NCBI RefSeq assembly: GCF_002288225.1
Contig: NZ_CP016777.1
Span: 1,054,001-1,118,000, forward strand
Reading direction: 5' to 3'
From: Candidatus Planktophila dulcis
GTDB taxonomy: Bacteria > Actinomycetota > Actinomycetes > Nanopelagicales > Nanopelagicaceae
Length of the DNA: 64,000 bases
The notes below the pieces were generated by a model. The model was not told where the DNA came from, ran no database searches, and worked only from the letters and a program-made list of their open reading frames with translations. Position 1 is the stretch's first letter, and every line of letters begins with the position of its first letter. This document shows, in pieces, positions 38,019-49,537 of the stretch. The position numbers and the translations under genes are program-made.

Positions 38019-40130
38019 TTATTCGCCGCGAACTTTCGCAATGATTTCCTTTGCGACGTTGCCTGGAACTTCGGCATAGCTGTCGAACTCCATGCTGTAG
38101 CTCGCGCGACCTTGTGTTCTGGAGCGGAGATCGCCGACATAGCCGAACATCTCTGACAACGGAACTAGCGCCCTAACAACGCGGGCACCTGACCGCTCGT
38201 CCATGGCCTGAATTTGGCCACGACGACTGTTGAGATCGCCGATGACATCACCCATGAAGTCTTCAGGGGTAACAACTTCGACTTTCATCACTGGCTCGAG
38301 AATTGCAGGATCAGCAAGCTTTGCTGCTTCCTTAAATGCTGCGATACCAGCCACCTTGAATGCGAGCTCCGATGAGTCAACATCGTGATACGCGCCGTCA
38401 AGAAGAGTTACTCGTACATCTGTAAGTGGATATCCAGCAAGTGGTCCTGCTGTCATCGCTTCCTTACAACCTGCATCAACTGATGGGATGTACTCGCGTG
38501 GAACGCGACCACCAGTGATCTTATTTACGAATTCATATCCGCCTTCAACCTGACCTGTTGGAAGTGGCTCGATAGCGATCTGAATCTTTGCAAACTGTCC
38601 AGAACCACCTGTCTGCTTCTTGTGGGTGTAGTCATGGCGTGCAACTGGCTTACGAAGAGTTTCGCGGTATGCAACCTGTGGCTTACCAACATTTGCTTCA
38701 ACCTTAAATTCGCGACGCATACGGTCAACGAGGATTTCAAGGTGGAGCTCGCCCATACCAGCGATGATTGTCTGGCCTGTCTCTTCATCAGTATTAACGT
38801 GGAAAGTTGGATCTTCTTCAGATAGACGCTGAATAGCAACGCCGAGCTTCTCTTGGTCGCCCTTTGTCTTTGGCTCAATAGCAACAGAGATAACTGGTGC
38901 TGGGAAGTCCATTGACTCGAGAATTACTGGCTTTGCAGGATCACAGAGAGTCTCACCTGTTGTGGTGTCCTTAAGACCCATCACAGCAACGATCATTCCT
39001 GCGCCTACGTTGTCACGCTCTTCGCGCTTATTTGCGTGCATCTGGTAAATCTTTCCGATGCGCTCTTTGCGGTTCTTTGTTGAGTTAAGGATTGTTGATC
39101 CTGTCTCAAGAACGCCTGAGTAGACACGGATAAATGTGAGCTTTCCAAGGTGTGGATCTGTCATGATCTTGAATGCGAGAGCTGAGAATGGTTCTTCATT
39201 CTTTGGCTGACGCTTCATCTCGATAGTTGCATCATCCATATCTGTACCGACGATTGCATCGATATCAAGAGGTGATGGAAGGTAGCGGTTTACTGCATCG
39301 AGCATTGGCTGAACACCCTTGTTCTTAAAGGCTGAACCTGTAAGAACTGGTGAGAGCTTTGCAGCGATTGTTGCGCGACGGATACCGGCAATGATTTCTT
39401 CCTCTGAAACTTCAATTCCTTCAAGGAACTTCTCCATGAGTGCATCATCATTTTCAGCAAGAGTCTCAAGCATTTCAGCGCGAGCTGCTTTGCACTTATC
39501 GAGCATGTCAGCAGGAATTTCTTCAACTGCATAATCTTCGCCCTTTTTAGTCTCTCCACGCCATACGAGAGCCTTCATAGCAATGAGGTCAACGACGCCG
39601 ATAAAGTCTGATTCGTTTCCGATTGGAAGCTGCAAGACAAGAGCTACTGCATTGAGGCGATCCTTGATCATGCCTACGCACTTATCAAATGAAGCACCTG
39701 TGCGGTCAAGCTTGTTGATGAAGCAGATACGTGGAACTGAGTAACGATCTGCTTGGCGCCATACTGTTTCAGATTGTGGTTCAACACCTGCAACGCCATC
39801 GAATACAGCAACTGCGCCATCGAGCACACGAAGGGAGCGCTCTACCTCAACTGTGAAGTCAACGTGGCCAGGTGTATCAATAATGTTAATGAGATGGTCT
39901 TTCCACATACATGTGGTTGCAGCAGAGGTGATAGTGATACCGCGCTCTTGTTCCTGCTCCATCCAGTCCATGGTTGCTGCACCTTCGTGCACTTCACCAA
40001 TCTTGTATGAGATACCTGTGTAGAAAAGGATGCGCTCAGTAGTAGTGGTTTTGCCCGCGTCGATGTGAGCCATGATTCCAATGTTGCGAACCGTAGCCAG
40101 ATCGATCTTCTCTACTGTTGACGTTGCCAC
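38019..40130 (-). CDS. fusA: Elongation factor G
   Basis: GTPase driving translocation, 703 residues. [15 protein letters not shown], the switch [23 protein letters not shown] and NKLDRTGA are intact, followed by domains II-V ending [17 protein letters not shown]. The start is GTG at 40130 ([14 protein letters not shown]) with GAGGA upstream. It lies 50 nt after rpsG. Confidence 0.98.
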   Translation of the reverse strand: MATSTVEKIDLATVRNIGIMAHIDAGKTTTTERILFYTGISYKIGEVHEGAATMDWMEQEQERGITITSAATTCMWKDHLINIIDTPGHVDFTVEVERSLRVLDGAVAVFDGVAGVEPQSETVWRQADRYSVPRICFINKLDRTGASFDKCVGMIKDRLNAVALVLQLPIGNESDFIGVVDLIAMKALVWRGETKKGEDYAVEEIPADMLDKCKAARAEMLETLAENDDALMEKFLEGIEVSEEEIIAGIRRATIAAKLSPVLTGSAFKNKGVQPMLDAVNRYLPSPLDIDAIVGTDMDDATIEMKRQPKNEEPFSALAFKIMTDPHLGKLTFIRVYSGVLETGSTILNSTKNRKERIGKIYQMHANKREERDNVGAGMIVAVMGLKDTTTGETLCDPAKPVILESMDFPAPVISVAIEPKTKGDQEKLGVAIQRLSEEDPTFHVNTDEETGQTIIAGMGELHLEILVDRMRREFKVEANVGKPQVAYRETLRKPVARHDYTHKKQTGGSGQFAKIQIAIEPLPTGQVEGGYEFVNKITGGRVPREYIPSVDAGCKEAMTAGPLAGYPLTDVRVTLLDGAYHDVDSSELAFKVAGIAAFKEAAKLADPAILEPVMKVEVVTPEDFMGDVIGDLNSRRGQIQAMDERSGARVVRALVPLSEMFGYVGDLRSRTQGRASYSMEFDSYAEVPGNVAKEIIAKVRGE

Positions 40131-40180
40131 TTATATTCCTCTTCTCGACGTTTCGTAAGTTCTCGTATTAGTTTTCGTGA

Positions 40181-40651
40181 TTACCAGCGGTAGTGAGCAA
40201 ATGCCTTATTTGCTTCAGCCATTTTGTGGGTATCTTCGCGGCGCTTTACAGCTGCTCCGAGACCATTTGCTGCATCGATCAATTCATTCTGAAGACGCTC
40301 TGACATTGACTTTTCGCGGCGATCACGTGAGTAATCAACGAGCCAGCGAAGAGCAAGTGTTGAAGAACGTGAAGCCTTGACTTCAATTGGCACCTGGTAT
40401 GTAGCTCCACCAACGCGGCGTGAGCGAACTTCAACAGCAGGCTTGATGTTATCGAGTGCGCGCTTGAGTGTGATCAGTGGATCAACATCTGTCTTCTTGC
40501 GTGTGCCTTCGAGAGCGTTGTAAACAATTGCTTCTGCTGTTGAGCGCTTGCCGTGAAGGAGTACACGGTTGATAAGCGCTGTAACGATTGGTGAGCTGTA
40601 AACAGGATCAGCAACTACAGGAGTCTTTACTACAGGACCTTTACGTGGCAT
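40181..40651 (-). CDS. rpsG: 30S ribosomal protein S7
   Basis: S7 (156 residues) organises the 3' domain of 16S rRNA and represses the str operon in E. coli. It starts [20 protein letters not shown] and carries [19 protein letters not shown] and the C-terminal [19 protein letters not shown]. The ATG overlaps the rpsL stop as TAATG. Confidence 0.97.
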   Translation of the reverse strand: MPRKGPVVKTPVVADPVYSSPIVTALINRVLLHGKRSTAEAIVYNALEGTRKKTDVDPLITLKRALDNIKPAVEVRSRRVGGATYQVPIEVKASRSSTLALRWLVDYSRDRREKSMSERLQNELIDAANGLGAAVKRREDTHKMAEANKAFAHYRW

Positions 40652-41031
40652 TAGCTAGCCTTCTTCTCTCTCTTAGCACCGTAACGTGAACGTGACTGCT
40701 TACGGTTCTTAACACCTTGTGTATCAAGTGATCCACGAATAATTTTGTAACGAACACCTGGAAGATCCTTAACGCGGCCTCCGCGAACAAGAACGATCGA
40801 GTGCTCTTGAAGGTTGTGACCTTCACCTGGAATGTATGCAGTAACTTCCATGCCGCTAGTAAGACGAACACGTGCAACTTTACGAAGCGCAGAGTTTGGC
40901 TTCTTAGGTGTTGTTGTATACACACGTGTGCACACACCACGACGCTGAGGTGAACCCTTTAGCGCAGGTGTATTTGTCTTCGTAGTCTTTTCTGCACGAC
41001 CACGACGCACTAACTGTTGAATAGTTGGCAC
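40651..41031 (-). CDS. rpsL: 30S ribosomal protein S12
   Basis: S12 (126 residues) controls decoding and is the streptomycin-resistance locus. The start is GTG at 41031 ([20 protein letters not shown]) with AAGGAGA seven bases upstream; a longer in-frame reading to 41148 runs through the promoter and leader and is rejected. [17 protein letters not shown] and [23 protein letters not shown] are intact, with lysines at the usual streptomycin-sensitivity sites. A structured leader precedes it. Confidence 0.97.
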   Translation of the reverse strand: MPTIQQLVRRGRAEKTTKTNTPALKGSPQRRGVCTRVYTTTPKKPNSALRKVARVRLTSGMEVTAYIPGEGHNLQEHSIVLVRGGRVKDLPGVRYKIIRGSLDTQGVKNRKQSRSRYGAKREKKAS

Positions 41032-41053
41032 TACATATCTCCTTTTTGTATCC

Positions 41054-41110
41054 GTACTTTTACGCTCACTGTCCGACCCACGCGGTCGGGTGTGTTGCTT
41101 GTAAAAGCAC
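41054..41110 (-). promoter_or_regulatory. rpsL: Structured rpsL leader
   Basis: On the minus strand, GTGCTTTTAC (41101-41110) pairs over 10 bp with GTAAAAGTAC (41054-41063). The stem encloses a hairpin of CCGACC and GGTCGG arms (41084-41089 and 41073-41078). It begins at the predicted transcript start and ends about 23 nt before the GTG. It could bind S12 or S7 for feedback. Confidence 0.55.
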
Positions 41111-41118
41111 AGAGGAGA

Positions 41119-41148
41119 AAGGTATCTGCAGGCACCATGAAAGGTCAA
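41119..41148 (-). promoter_or_regulatory. rpsL: Candidate rpsL (str operon) promoter
   Basis: TTGACC (41143-41148), an 18-base spacer containing CCTGC and the weak -10 TACCTT (41119-41124). The start would fall near 41112, exactly before the leader stem. Confidence 0.45.
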
Positions 41149-41199
41149 AACGGCCCTTTTACTCCTGAGGCCTCCAAGACAGCCCCATTTTCGCCCTTT

Positions 41200-41562
41200 T
41201 TACCCCTTCGGCGTGTCGCCCATCAGGGCCAGAATCTCCGACTTTGGCTGCCTCACAGTGAAGATCCATCGGGCAAAAGGGCCACTTTTTAGGCTCAGAA
41301 CTGCCCCTTCTCCCCTGCCCTTCATCGCCACAAAGTCTCGATATCCCAAACCCCTCAAAGTCCCCAAAAGGACCACGTATGGCAGGGCAGTTCCGGGGGC
41401 TCGGACCCCTCGCAAGGTGGATGAGCCCCAGAGCTCATCGAAGAATTCAACCTTTTCAACCGAATCGATAGAAGTTCGTGGGCTGGAATGTAGAGCGCCC
41501 ATCTTCTCCCAGAAGGAGAGCTCAAGGATCAACTCATCGCCAATCTTCACCACTGTAGCCAT
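41200..41562 (-). CDS. Conserved actinobacterial PH-like protein, function unknown
   Basis: A 120-residue soluble protein starting MATVVKIGDELILELSFWEK. The pattern LRGVRAPGTALPYVVLLGTLRG followed by RDFVAMKGRGEGAVLSL resembles small PH-like proteins of actinobacteria that I recall but cannot name; their function is unknown. It sits alone between the rpoC terminator and the rpsL promoter. A -10-like TAGAAT (41569-41574) lies six bases before the ATG and no ribosome-binding site is visible, so the message may be leaderless. Confidence 0.7.
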   Translation of the reverse strand: MATVVKIGDELILELSFWEKMGALHSSPRTSIDSVEKVEFFDELWGSSTLRGVRAPGTALPYVVLLGTLRGLGYRDFVAMKGRGEGAVLSLKSGPFARWIFTVRQPKSEILALMGDTPKG

Positions 41563-41568
41563 GGTGAA

Positions 41569-41574
41569 ATTCTA
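41569..41574 (-). promoter_or_regulatory. -10 box for a leaderless transcript of the PH-like gene
   Basis: TAGAAT lies six bases before the ATG at 41562, placing the transcript start at or next to the A of the start codon. No good -35 is visible. Confidence 0.4.
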
Positions 41575-41579
41575 ATGGG

Positions 41580-41618
41580 AAAAGAAAAATACCCGCCGCA
41601 ATATCTGCGACGGGTATT
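41580..41618 (-). terminator. Rho-independent terminator after rpoC
   Basis: A 12-bp stem (arms 41607-41618 and 41588-41599, one G-U pair, 7-nt loop) followed on the minus strand by TTTTCTTTTCCC. It ends the rpoBC transcript. Confidence 0.9.
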
Positions 41619-41631
41619 TCTCACTAATGAA

Positions 41632-44600
41632 TTAGCGAGGAATCTCCACTTCATCAAGGCGAACTGCTTCACCTGAACCACCTTGATCAAATGGTGTGAA
41701 GTCATACTCGTCATAAGCTGCGTAAACCGCTGCCTTTGCCTCTTCCGTTGGCTCAACTCGGATATTGCGGTAACGGGCAAGGCCTGTACCTGCTGGAATC
41801 AACTTACCGATGATGACGTTCTCCTTAAGACCCAAGAGTGGATCAGATTTCTCAGAGAGCGCAGCATCTGTAAGCACGCGAGTTGTTTCCTGGAATGAAG
41901 CAGCTGACAACCATGACTCTGTTGCAAGTGATGCCTTGGTGATACCCATAAGTTCTGGGCGACCAGATGCAGCCTTGCCACCGGTTGTAACAACGCGACG
42001 GTTTTCAGCTTCAAAGCGACCGCGTTCAACGAGTTCACCTGGAAGCATTTCAGTATCGCCAGCTTCAAGAACTGTGATGCGCTTAAGCATCTGGCGAACG
42101 ATTACTTCGATGTGCTTATCGTGAATGCCTACGCCTTGTGAGCGGTAAACAGATTGGATTTCGTTAACCAAGTGAACCTGAGTTGCACGTGGTCCAAGAA
42201 TACGAAGTACCTGCTTTGGATCAATTGCGCCGACGACCATCTTCTGGCCAACTTCAACGCGTGTTCCTTCTTCAACAAGTAGCTTCTGACGGCGTGTGAT
42301 TGGGTAAGCAACTTCTTCGCCACCATCATCAGGGGTTACGATGATTTTCTTACCCTTTGCATCTTCACGGAATGTCACAACGCCTGCAGCTTCTGCGATT
42401 GGCGCAACACCCTTAGGTGTACGTGCCTCGAAGAGCTCGACGATACGTGGAAGACCGTGAGTAATGTCATCACCTGCAACGCCACCAGTGTGGAAGGTAC
42501 GCATTGTGAGCTGTGTACCTGGTTCACCGATTGACTGTGCAGCGATAATTCCGACTGCTTCACCAACTGCAACGAGTTGACCTGCAGCAAGTGAGCGACC
42601 GTAGCAAGCTGCGCACTGTCCGACCTTGCTATCGCAAGTAAGAACTGAGCGAATCTTGACTTCATCTACTCCAGCTGCAACAAGTGCATCGATGACGCGG
42701 TCACCAAGATCTGAGCCAGCCTTAGCAAGAACTTCACCATTGACTTCAATGTCCTCAGCCAATGTGCGGCCATAGACAGATGTTTCAACGTGATCGTGCT
42801 TAACAAGGTTGCCAGCTTGCTGACGGATAGCGATGGGAAGTGCGAGACCACGATCGGTTCCACAATCTTCTTCGCGAATAATCACATCTTGTGCAACGTC
42901 GCAGAGACGTCGTGTGAGGTAACCAGAGTCAGCGGTACGAAGCGCTGTATCTGCAAGACCCTTACGTGCACCGTGTGTAGAGATGAAGTACTCAAGAACA
43001 GACAAGCCTTCACGGAAGTTGGACTTAATTGGGCGAGGAATAATTTCACCCTTTGGGTTTGCAACGAGTCCGCGCATACCTGCGATCTGACGAATCTGCA
43101 TCATATTTCCACGAGCACCTGAGAAGACCATCATCCAGACTGGGTTCAGACGTGGGAAGTTATCTTCCATTGACTTTCCAACTTCAGCAGTTGCCTTAGT
43201 CCAGATCTCAATGAGTTCCTGGCGACGCTCGTCATCTGTGATGAGGCCCTTTTCGTACTGTGATTGAACCTTGTCAGCTTGTGTTTCATAGCCGTCGAGG
43301 ATTTCACGCTTACGAGGAGGTGTTACAACATCTTCGATACCGATTGTTACGCCAGCACGAGTTGCCCAGTGGAAACCGAGTGACTTCAGTGCATCGAGTG
43401 TCTGTGCAACTGTGACCTTTGGATAGAACTCAGCAAGCTTGTCGACGATTGCGCCGAGAGCCTTCTTAGTTACATCGTGATCAACGAATGGGAAATCATC
43501 AGGCAGTGCTTCATTAAAGAGTGCGCGGCCAATAGTTGTCTCGAGAGTTTCTCCCTTAACGCGAATCTTGACCTTTGCCTGCAATGAAACAGAGTGCTGA
43601 TCGTGAGCCATGATTGCTTCAGCGATAGATCCGAATGCGCGACCTTCACCAAGCTCTGCTTCACGTTCCATAGTCATGTAATAAAGACCAAGAACCATGT
43701 CCTGTGTTGGAGATGTGATTGGACGACCGTTAGCTGGTGACAAGATGTTATTTGAAGATAACATCAAGATGCGTGCTTCAGCCTGCGCTTCTGCAGACAA
43801 TGGAAGGTGAACAGCCATCTGGTCACCGTCGAAGTCAGCGTTAAATGCTGTACATACGAGTGGGTGAATCTGAATTGCCTTACCTTCAACCAGTTGTGGT
43901 TCAAATGCCTGGATACCTAAACGGTGAAGTGTAGGAGCGCGGTTCAGGAGCACTGGATGTTCTGCAATTACTTCTTCAAGAACATCCCACACAACTGGAC
44001 GAGCACGTTCAACCATGCGCTTTGCAGATTTAATGTTCTGCGCGTGGTTAAGGTCAACAAGACGCTTCATTACGAATGGCTTGAAGAGCTCAAGAGCCAT
44101 CTGCTTTGGCAGACCGCACTGGTGCAACTTCAACTGTGGACCAACAACGATTACTGAACGACCTGAGTAGTCAACGCGCTTTCCGAGCAAGTTCTGACGG
44201 AAACGTCCCTGCTTACCCTTGAGCATGTCTGAAAGTGACTTCAGTGCACGGTTTCCTGGGCCAGTTACTGGACGACCACGACGACCGTTATCGAACAACG
44301 CATCTACAGCTTCCTGCAACATACGCTTTTCATTGTTAACGATGATCTCTGGAGCACCGAGATCAGCAAGACGCTTCAAACGATTGTTACGGTTGATAAC
44401 GCGGCGATAGAGATCATTCAGATCTGAAGTCGCAAAGCGTCCACCATCGAGCTGAACCATTGGGCGCAGATCAGGTGGGATAACCGGTACGCAATCGAGA
44501 ACCATTGATGCTGGGTGGTTTGTAGTTGTCATAAATGCGTTGACAACCTTCAGGCGCTTGATAGCACGAGTCTTCTTTGCGCCCTTTCCATTTTCAGAAA

Positions 44601-45438
44601 GATCGGTGAGCATTGCATGCTCTGTCTCGAGGTCGAAAGTTTCTAGGCGACGCTTAATTGCAGCAGCGCCCATATCTCCCTTGAAGTACATGCCGTAACG
44701 GTCACGCATTTCGCGGTAGAGGTTCTCATCACCTTCGAGATCTTGAACCTTAAGGTTCTTAAAGCGTGACCAGACATCTTCAAGACGTGTGAGTTCGCGC
44801 TCTGAACGCTCGCGGATTGCCTTGAGCTCACGCTCTGCAGATTCACGAACTTTGCGCTTCACATCTGACTTCGCATCTTCAGATTCGAGTTCAGCAATAT
44901 CTGCCTCGAGCTTCCTTGTACGAGTATCAAGATCTACATCGCGCTTTGTCTCGATCTTCTTGCGATCGTTAGCAAGCTTCTTCTCAAGCTGTGGCATATC
45001 TTCTTCACGAGCTTCAGCATCAACTTCTGTGATCATGTAAGCAGCGAAATAGATAACCTTCTCAAGATCCTTTGGAGCAAGGTCAAGTAGGTAGCCAAGG
45101 CGTGATGGAACACCCTTGAAGTACCAGATGTGAGTAACAGGAGCTGCAAGCTCGATGTGACCCATACGTTCGCGACGAACCTTTGCGCGTGTTACTTCAA
45201 CGCCGCAACGCTCGCAGATGATTCCCTTAAATCGAACGCGCTTGTACTTGCCGCAATAACATTCCCAGTCACGAGTTGGTCCGAAGATCTTCTCATCGAA
45301 GAGTCCGTCCTTCTCTGGCTTGAGTGTGCGGTAGTTGATTGTCTCTGGCTTCTTTACTTCGCCAAATGACCAATCACGAATATTTTGAGCCGATGCAAGA
45401 CCGATTCGTAGTTCATCAAAGAAGTTGACATCTAACAT
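41632..45438 (-). CDS. rpoC: RNA polymerase beta' subunit
   Basis: The 1268-residue beta' subunit. The N-terminal zinc ribbon uses Cys60, Cys62, Cys75 and Cys78. The catalytic [12 protein letters not shown] carries the three Mg2+-binding aspartates, and a second zinc site and the trigger-loop region ([24 protein letters not shown]) are present. A coiled, charged insertion near residues 150-250 (rich in Glu, Lys and Arg) is typical of actinobacterial RpoC. It lies 14 nt after rpoB. Confidence 0.98.
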   Translation of the reverse strand: MLDVNFFDELRIGLASAQNIRDWSFGEVKKPETINYRTLKPEKDGLFDEKIFGPTRDWECYCGKYKRVRFKGIICERCGVEVTRAKVRRERMGHIELAAPVTHIWYFKGVPSRLGYLLDLAPKDLEKVIYFAAYMITEVDAEAREEDMPQLEKKLANDRKKIETKRDVDLDTRTRKLEADIAELESEDAKSDVKRKVRESAERELKAIRERSERELTRLEDVWSRFKNLKVQDLEGDENLYREMRDRYGMYFKGDMGAAAIKRRLETFDLETEHAMLTDLSENGKGAKKTRAIKRLKVVNAFMTTTNHPASMVLDCVPVIPPDLRPMVQLDGGRFATSDLNDLYRRVINRNNRLKRLADLGAPEIIVNNEKRMLQEAVDALFDNGRRGRPVTGPGNRALKSLSDMLKGKQGRFRQNLLGKRVDYSGRSVIVVGPQLKLHQCGLPKQMALELFKPFVMKRLVDLNHAQNIKSAKRMVERARPVVWDVLEEVIAEHPVLLNRAPTLHRLGIQAFEPQLVEGKAIQIHPLVCTAFNADFDGDQMAVHLPLSAEAQAEARILMLSSNNILSPANGRPITSPTQDMVLGLYYMTMEREAELGEGRAFGSIAEAIMAHDQHSVSLQAKVKIRVKGETLETTIGRALFNEALPDDFPFVDHDVTKKALGAIVDKLAEFYPKVTVAQTLDALKSLGFHWATRAGVTIGIEDVVTPPRKREILDGYETQADKVQSQYEKGLITDDERRQELIEIWTKATAEVGKSMEDNFPRLNPVWMMVFSGARGNMMQIRQIAGMRGLVANPKGEIIPRPIKSNFREGLSVLEYFISTHGARKGLADTALRTADSGYLTRRLCDVAQDVIIREEDCGTDRGLALPIAIRQQAGNLVKHDHVETSVYGRTLAEDIEVNGEVLAKAGSDLGDRVIDALVAAGVDEVKIRSVLTCDSKVGQCAACYGRSLAAGQLVAVGEAVGIIAAQSIGEPGTQLTMRTFHTGGVAGDDITHGLPRIVELFEARTPKGVAPIAEAAGVVTFREDAKGKKIIVTPDDGGEEVAYPITRRQKLLVEEGTRVEVGQKMVVGAIDPKQVLRILGPRATQVHLVNEIQSVYRSQGVGIHDKHIEVIVRQMLKRITVLEAGDTEMLPGELVERGRFEAENRRVVTTGGKAASGRPELMGITKASLATESWLSAASFQETTRVLTDAALSEKSDPLLGLKENVIIGKLIPAGTGLARYRNIRVEPTEEAKAAVYAAYDEYDFTPFDQGGSGEAVRLDEVEIPR

Positions 45439-45452
45439 AATTGATTCGCTCC

Positions 45453-48400
45453 TTAAATTTCTTCTACTGAGCTTGGCTCAACTCGTGACAAGTTGATACC
45501 TAGTTCTTCGGCGGCACGGAAAATCTCTTCATCGTTATCGCGCATTTCAATTGCGACACCTTCAGAAGAGAGGACTTCGACATTGAGGCAGAGTGACTGC
45601 ATCTCCTTGATAAGTACCTTGAATGACTCAGGGATACCTGGTTCTGGGATGTTCTCGCCCTTAACAATGGCTTCGTAAACCTTGACGCGTCCGAGAACAT
45701 CGTCAGATTTAATAGTGAGCAACTCTTGGAGTGTGTATGCGGCGCCGTAAGCTTCAAGTGCCCACACCTCCATCTCACCAAATCGCTGACCACCGAATTG
45801 AGCCTTACCACCGAGTGGTTGCTGAGTGATCATTGAGTATGGACCAGTTGAACGTGCGTGGATCTTGTCATCAACCAAGTGGTGGAGCTTCAAGATATAC
45901 ATGTATCCAACTGAAATTGGAGTTGGGTATGGCTCGCCAGAACGGCCGTCGAATAGACGAGCCTTTCCTGAGCGACCAATAAGTTGATTGCCATCGCGGT
46001 TTGCAAGTGTTGAAGAGAGAAGACCTGAAATTTCATCTTCTAACGCACCATCGAAGACCGGAGTTGCAAGGTTGGTTCCTGGTGCGCCCTTTTCTGCGCC
46101 GATCTCCTTAAGGTGGTTTGCCCACGCTTCAGAGACACCAGATACATCCCAACCTGTCTTTGCAACCCAACCGAGGTGCATTTCAAGAACCTGTCCAACG
46201 TTCATACGTCCTGGAACACCAAGTGGGTTCAAGACAACATCGACTGGAGTTCCATCTTCAAGGAATGGCATATCTTCCACTGGAAGAATCTTTGAGATAA
46301 CACCCTTATTACCGTGGCGACCAGCAAGCTTGTCACCATCTTGAATCTTGCGCTTCTGCGCAACATAGACGCGAACCAACTGGTTCACACCTGCTGGAAG
46401 CTCGAAGCCTTCTTCAGATTCGAAGATCTTTACGCCGATAACTTTTCCTGATTCACCGTGTGGAACCTTGAGTGATGTATCGCGAACTTCGCGAGCCTTC
46501 TCACCAAAGATTGCACGGAGCAAACGCTCTTCTGGTGTGAGTTCAGTTTCTCCCTTAGGAGTTACCTTTCCAACCAAGATATCTCCTGGCACAACATCGG
46601 CGCCAACGCGGATGATTCCGCGCTCGTCGAGATCTGCAAGAACTTCTTCAGAGACGTTAGGGATATCGCGAGTGATTTCTTCGGCACCAAGCTTGGTATC
46701 GCGTGCATCAACTTCATACTCCTCGATGTGGATTGATGTAAGAACATCATCCTGAACCAGGCGCTGCGAAAGGATGATTGCATCTTCGTAGTTGTGACCT
46801 TCCCATGACATAAATGCCACGAGGAGGTTCTTACCAAGTGCCATTTCACCGTTTTGTGTACAAGGACCATCTGCGATGACTGAGCCAACTTCTAGCTTCT
46901 GGCCTTCAGTAACAACAACCTTCTGGTTGTATGAAGTTCCCTGGTTAGAACGTGTGAACTTAGCGAGTGAATATGTTTGGTAAGTACCGTCATCGCCCAT
47001 GACCTTAACTTCATCAGCTGCGACTTCACTTACTACGCCAGCCTTTGTTGCTGTGACAACGTCACCAGCATCGACAGCTGCGCGGAATTCCATACCAGTA
47101 CCGATAAATGGTGCTTCTGCACGCATCAAAGGAACTGACTGACGCATCATGTTAGAACCCATGAGTGCGCGGTTTGCATCATCGTGCTCGAGGAACGGAA
47201 TCATTGCTGTTGCAACAGAAACCATCTGACGAGGAGATACATCCATGTAATCCACTTCATCAGCAATGATGTATTCAACTTCGCCACCGCGACGACGTAC
47301 GAGTACGCGTGCTTCTGCGAAGTGGCTATCTGCTGTGAGTGGAGCATTTGCCTGAGCGATGATGTGCTCATCCTCTTCATCAGCTGTGAGGTAATCAACC
47401 TGATCGGTGACCTTACCCTTCACAACCTTGCGATAAGGAGTTTCGATAAATCCAAATGCAGTTACTCGTGCATATGTTGCAAGCGAACCGATAAGACCAA
47501 TGTTTGGACCTTCAGGAGTTTCGATTGGACACATACGACCGTAGTGAGATGGGTGAACGTCACGAACTTCAAAGCCCGCGCGATCACGAGAGAGACCGCC
47601 AGGTCCGAGCGCTGAAAGACGACGCTTGTGTGTAAGACCTGAAAGTGGGTTTGTCTGATCCATGAACTGTGACAACTGAGATGTTCCGAAGAACTCCTTG
47701 ATTGATGCAACAACCGGACGGATGTTGATCAGCGTCTGTGGAGTAATTGCTTCGACATCTTGTGTAGTCATACGTTCGCGAACAACACGTTCCATACGTG
47801 AGAGTCCGATACGAACCTGGTTCTGAATAAGTTCACCAACGGTACGAAGGCGACGGTTACCGAAGTGATCGATATCGTCCTTCTCAACGCGAACTTCGCG
47901 GCCGTAATCCATTGTGAGATCGCCGCGGTGCAACGCTACGAGGTAGCGAAGTGTTGCGACGATATCTGAGATTGTGAGCATGCTCTGTGAGAGCTCAAGA
48001 TCTAGACCGAGCTTCTTATTGACCTTAAAGCGACCGACCTTGGCCAAGTCATAACGCTTAGGGTTGAAGTAAAGGTTTTCAATGAGGTTCTGTGCAGCTT
48101 CCTTCGTTGGAGGCTCACCAGGACGCATCTTGCGATAGATATCAAGGAGCGCTTCATCCTGTGTCTTCACAGTGTCCTTATCAAGAGTTGCCATCATTGA
48201 AGCGAAGTCACCAAACTCCGTGCGAATTTGTTCATCGGTCCAACCGAGAGCCTTAAGAAATACTGTTACAGATTGCTTACGCTTGCGATCGATACGAACG
48301 CCGACGAGATCCTTCTTATCAACTTCGAATTCAAGCCAAGCACCGCGGCTTGGAATGATCTTTGAAGTAAATACATCTTTATCTGATGTCTTTTCAATTT

Positions 48401-48905
48401 GACGTTCGAAATACACGCCAGGTGAACGAACAATCTGTGAAACAACAACGCGCTCTGTTCCGTTAATAACGAAAGTTCCACGTGGTGTCATAACAGGGAA
48501 GTCGCCCATGAAGACTGTCTGCGACTTAATTTCGCCAGTCTCGTTGTTAGTAAATTCTGCAGTCACGAAGAGTGGCTGTGCATATGTCATATCGCGTTCT
48601 TTGCAATCAGCGATTGAATACTTAGGTGGCTCGAAGCGGTGGTCGCGGAATGAGAGCGACATCGTTCCTTGGAAATCTTCGATTGGTGAAATCTCTTCAA
48701 AGATTTCTTCCAAACCGGACTTCGCAGGAAGTTCTCCACGATTGGTGTTGGTTGATTCAGCAAGACGTGAACGCCATAGATCGTTACCAAGTAACCAGTC
48801 AACGCTTTCAACTTGCAGCGCGAGCAGATTTGGAACTTCTAGCGGTTCACGGATCTTTGCGAACGAAATACGACGGGGGGCAGTTGAACTCTTTTTCGCG
48901 GCCAA
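45453..48905 (-). CDS. rpoB: RNA polymerase beta subunit
   Basis: The 1150-residue beta subunit. The rifampicin pocket ([20 protein letters not shown] and [14 protein letters not shown]) keeps the residues equivalent to E. coli Asp516, His526 and Ser531, so it looks rifampicin-sensitive. [15 protein letters not shown] and the C-terminal [19 protein letters not shown] are also intact. The start is TTG at 48905 ([12 protein letters not shown]) with AAGGA upstream, as is common for actinobacterial rpoB. Its promoter and leader lie at 48906-49075. Confidence 0.98.
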   Translation of the reverse strand: MAAKKSSTAPRRISFAKIREPLEVPNLLALQVESVDWLLGNDLWRSRLAESTNTNRGELPAKSGLEEIFEEISPIEDFQGTMSLSFRDHRFEPPKYSIADCKERDMTYAQPLFVTAEFTNNETGEIKSQTVFMGDFPVMTPRGTFVINGTERVVVSQIVRSPGVYFERQIEKTSDKDVFTSKIIPSRGAWLEFEVDKKDLVGVRIDRKRKQSVTVFLKALGWTDEQIRTEFGDFASMMATLDKDTVKTQDEALLDIYRKMRPGEPPTKEAAQNLIENLYFNPKRYDLAKVGRFKVNKKLGLDLELSQSMLTISDIVATLRYLVALHRGDLTMDYGREVRVEKDDIDHFGNRRLRTVGELIQNQVRIGLSRMERVVRERMTTQDVEAITPQTLINIRPVVASIKEFFGTSQLSQFMDQTNPLSGLTHKRRLSALGPGGLSRDRAGFEVRDVHPSHYGRMCPIETPEGPNIGLIGSLATYARVTAFGFIETPYRKVVKGKVTDQVDYLTADEEDEHIIAQANAPLTADSHFAEARVLVRRRGGEVEYIIADEVDYMDVSPRQMVSVATAMIPFLEHDDANRALMGSNMMRQSVPLMRAEAPFIGTGMEFRAAVDAGDVVTATKAGVVSEVAADEVKVMGDDGTYQTYSLAKFTRSNQGTSYNQKVVVTEGQKLEVGSVIADGPCTQNGEMALGKNLLVAFMSWEGHNYEDAIILSQRLVQDDVLTSIHIEEYEVDARDTKLGAEEITRDIPNVSEEVLADLDERGIIRVGADVVPGDILVGKVTPKGETELTPEERLLRAIFGEKAREVRDTSLKVPHGESGKVIGVKIFESEEGFELPAGVNQLVRVYVAQKRKIQDGDKLAGRHGNKGVISKILPVEDMPFLEDGTPVDVVLNPLGVPGRMNVGQVLEMHLGWVAKTGWDVSGVSEAWANHLKEIGAEKGAPGTNLATPVFDGALEDEISGLLSSTLANRDGNQLIGRSGKARLFDGRSGEPYPTPISVGYMYILKLHHLVDDKIHARSTGPYSMITQQPLGGKAQFGGQRFGEMEVWALEAYGAAYTLQELLTIKSDDVLGRVKVYEAIVKGENIPEPGIPESFKVLIKEMQSLCLNVEVLSSEGVAIEMRDNDEEIFRAAEELGINLSRVEPSSVEEI

Positions 48906-49021
48906 GAGATGTCCTTCCAGACAATATGCACTTATGTATGGACACGCACAACTAGAAGGCCCCCACCGCTATATGCAATGACCTTTAGAGAAAATATGCG
49001 AAGGGGAAGAGTATCGGCTCA

Positions 49022-49034
49022 CCCCCTATGGGGG
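49022..49034 (-). promoter_or_regulatory. rpoB: GC hairpin at the start of the rpoB leader
   Basis: CCCCC and GGGGG arms around ATA, a few bases after the predicted rpoB transcript start. The leader to the rpoB TTG is about 130 nt; the rest shows no strong structure. Confidence 0.45.
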
Positions 49035-49045
49035 CAAACCGAAGG

Positions 49046-49075
49046 GTTATACCCCCAAGCAGGGGGATTTGTCAG
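49046..49075 (-). promoter_or_regulatory. rpoB: rpoB promoter
   Basis: CTGACA (49070-49075), 18-base spacer and TATAAC (49046-49051) on the minus strand, each matching consensus at five of six bases. The spacer contains TCCCCCTGCTTGGGGG, a small GC palindrome. The promoter sits just after the rplL terminator. Confidence 0.75.
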
Positions 49076-49085
49076 CCCGTTGGGG

Positions 49086-49120
49086 ATAAAAAAGGCCCGG
49101 CCCCATGCGGGAACCGGGCC
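49086..49120 (-). terminator. Rho-independent terminator after rplL
   Basis: GGCCCGG and CCGGGCC arms (49114-49120 and 49094-49100, 13-nt loop) followed on the minus strand by TTTTTTATCC. It separates rplJL from rpoBC, which then starts from its own promoter. Confidence 0.9.
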
Positions 49121-49135
49121 TTCTCTCTGAGAAAC

Positions 49136-49519
49136 TTACTTAACTGTGACCTTTGCGCCAGCTGCTTCAAGAGCTGCCTTTGCCTTATCTGCAGTCTCCT
49201 TGTTGACCTTCTCAAGAAGGGTTGCTGGAGTTGCATCGACGAGATCCTTAGCTTCCTTAAGACCAAGAGCTGAGTTGAGGTTACGAACTTCCTTGATAAC
49301 CGCAATCTTCTGTGCGCCTGCTTCTTCGAGGATAACTGTGAACTCATCCTGTGCTTCAGATGCGCCGCCGCCTGCTGCTGCTGCGCCACCTGCTGCTGCA
49401 ACTGGTGCTGCAGCTGTTACATCAAACTCAGTTTCAAATGCCTTGACGAACTCTGAGAGTTCAACAAGTGACATTTCCTTGAACTGTGTCATCAAATCTG
49501 CTTGTGAGAGCTTTGCCAT
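49136..49519 (-). CDS. rplL: 50S ribosomal protein L7/L12
   Basis: The stalk protein (127 residues) that recruits translation GTPases; present in multiple copies on L10. The N-terminal dimerisation domain ([20 protein letters not shown]), an Ala/Gly-rich hinge at about 33-55 and the C-terminal domain [15 protein letters not shown] with [13 protein letters not shown] are all clear. It lies 18 nt after rplJ and ends at a terminator. Confidence 0.97.
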   Translation of the reverse strand: MAKLSQADLMTQFKEMSLVELSEFVKAFETEFDVTAAAPVAAAGGAAAAGGGASEAQDEFTVILEEAGAQKIAVIKEVRNLNSALGLKEAKDLVDATPATLLEKVNKETADKAKAALEAAGAKVTVK

Positions 49520-49537
49520 TTTTATTTTTCCTTTTCT

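Noticed and set aside
41032-41148. 39-residue N-terminal extension of S12
   Set aside because: It translates the promoter and leader stems; GTG at 41031 has a strong ribosome-binding site and gives the normal N-terminus.
41213-41575. 120-codon open frame on the plus strand opposite the PH-like gene
   Set aside because: The minus-strand frame has a family-like pattern and a -10 element; the plus frame reads as a low-complexity mirror with no ribosome-binding site.
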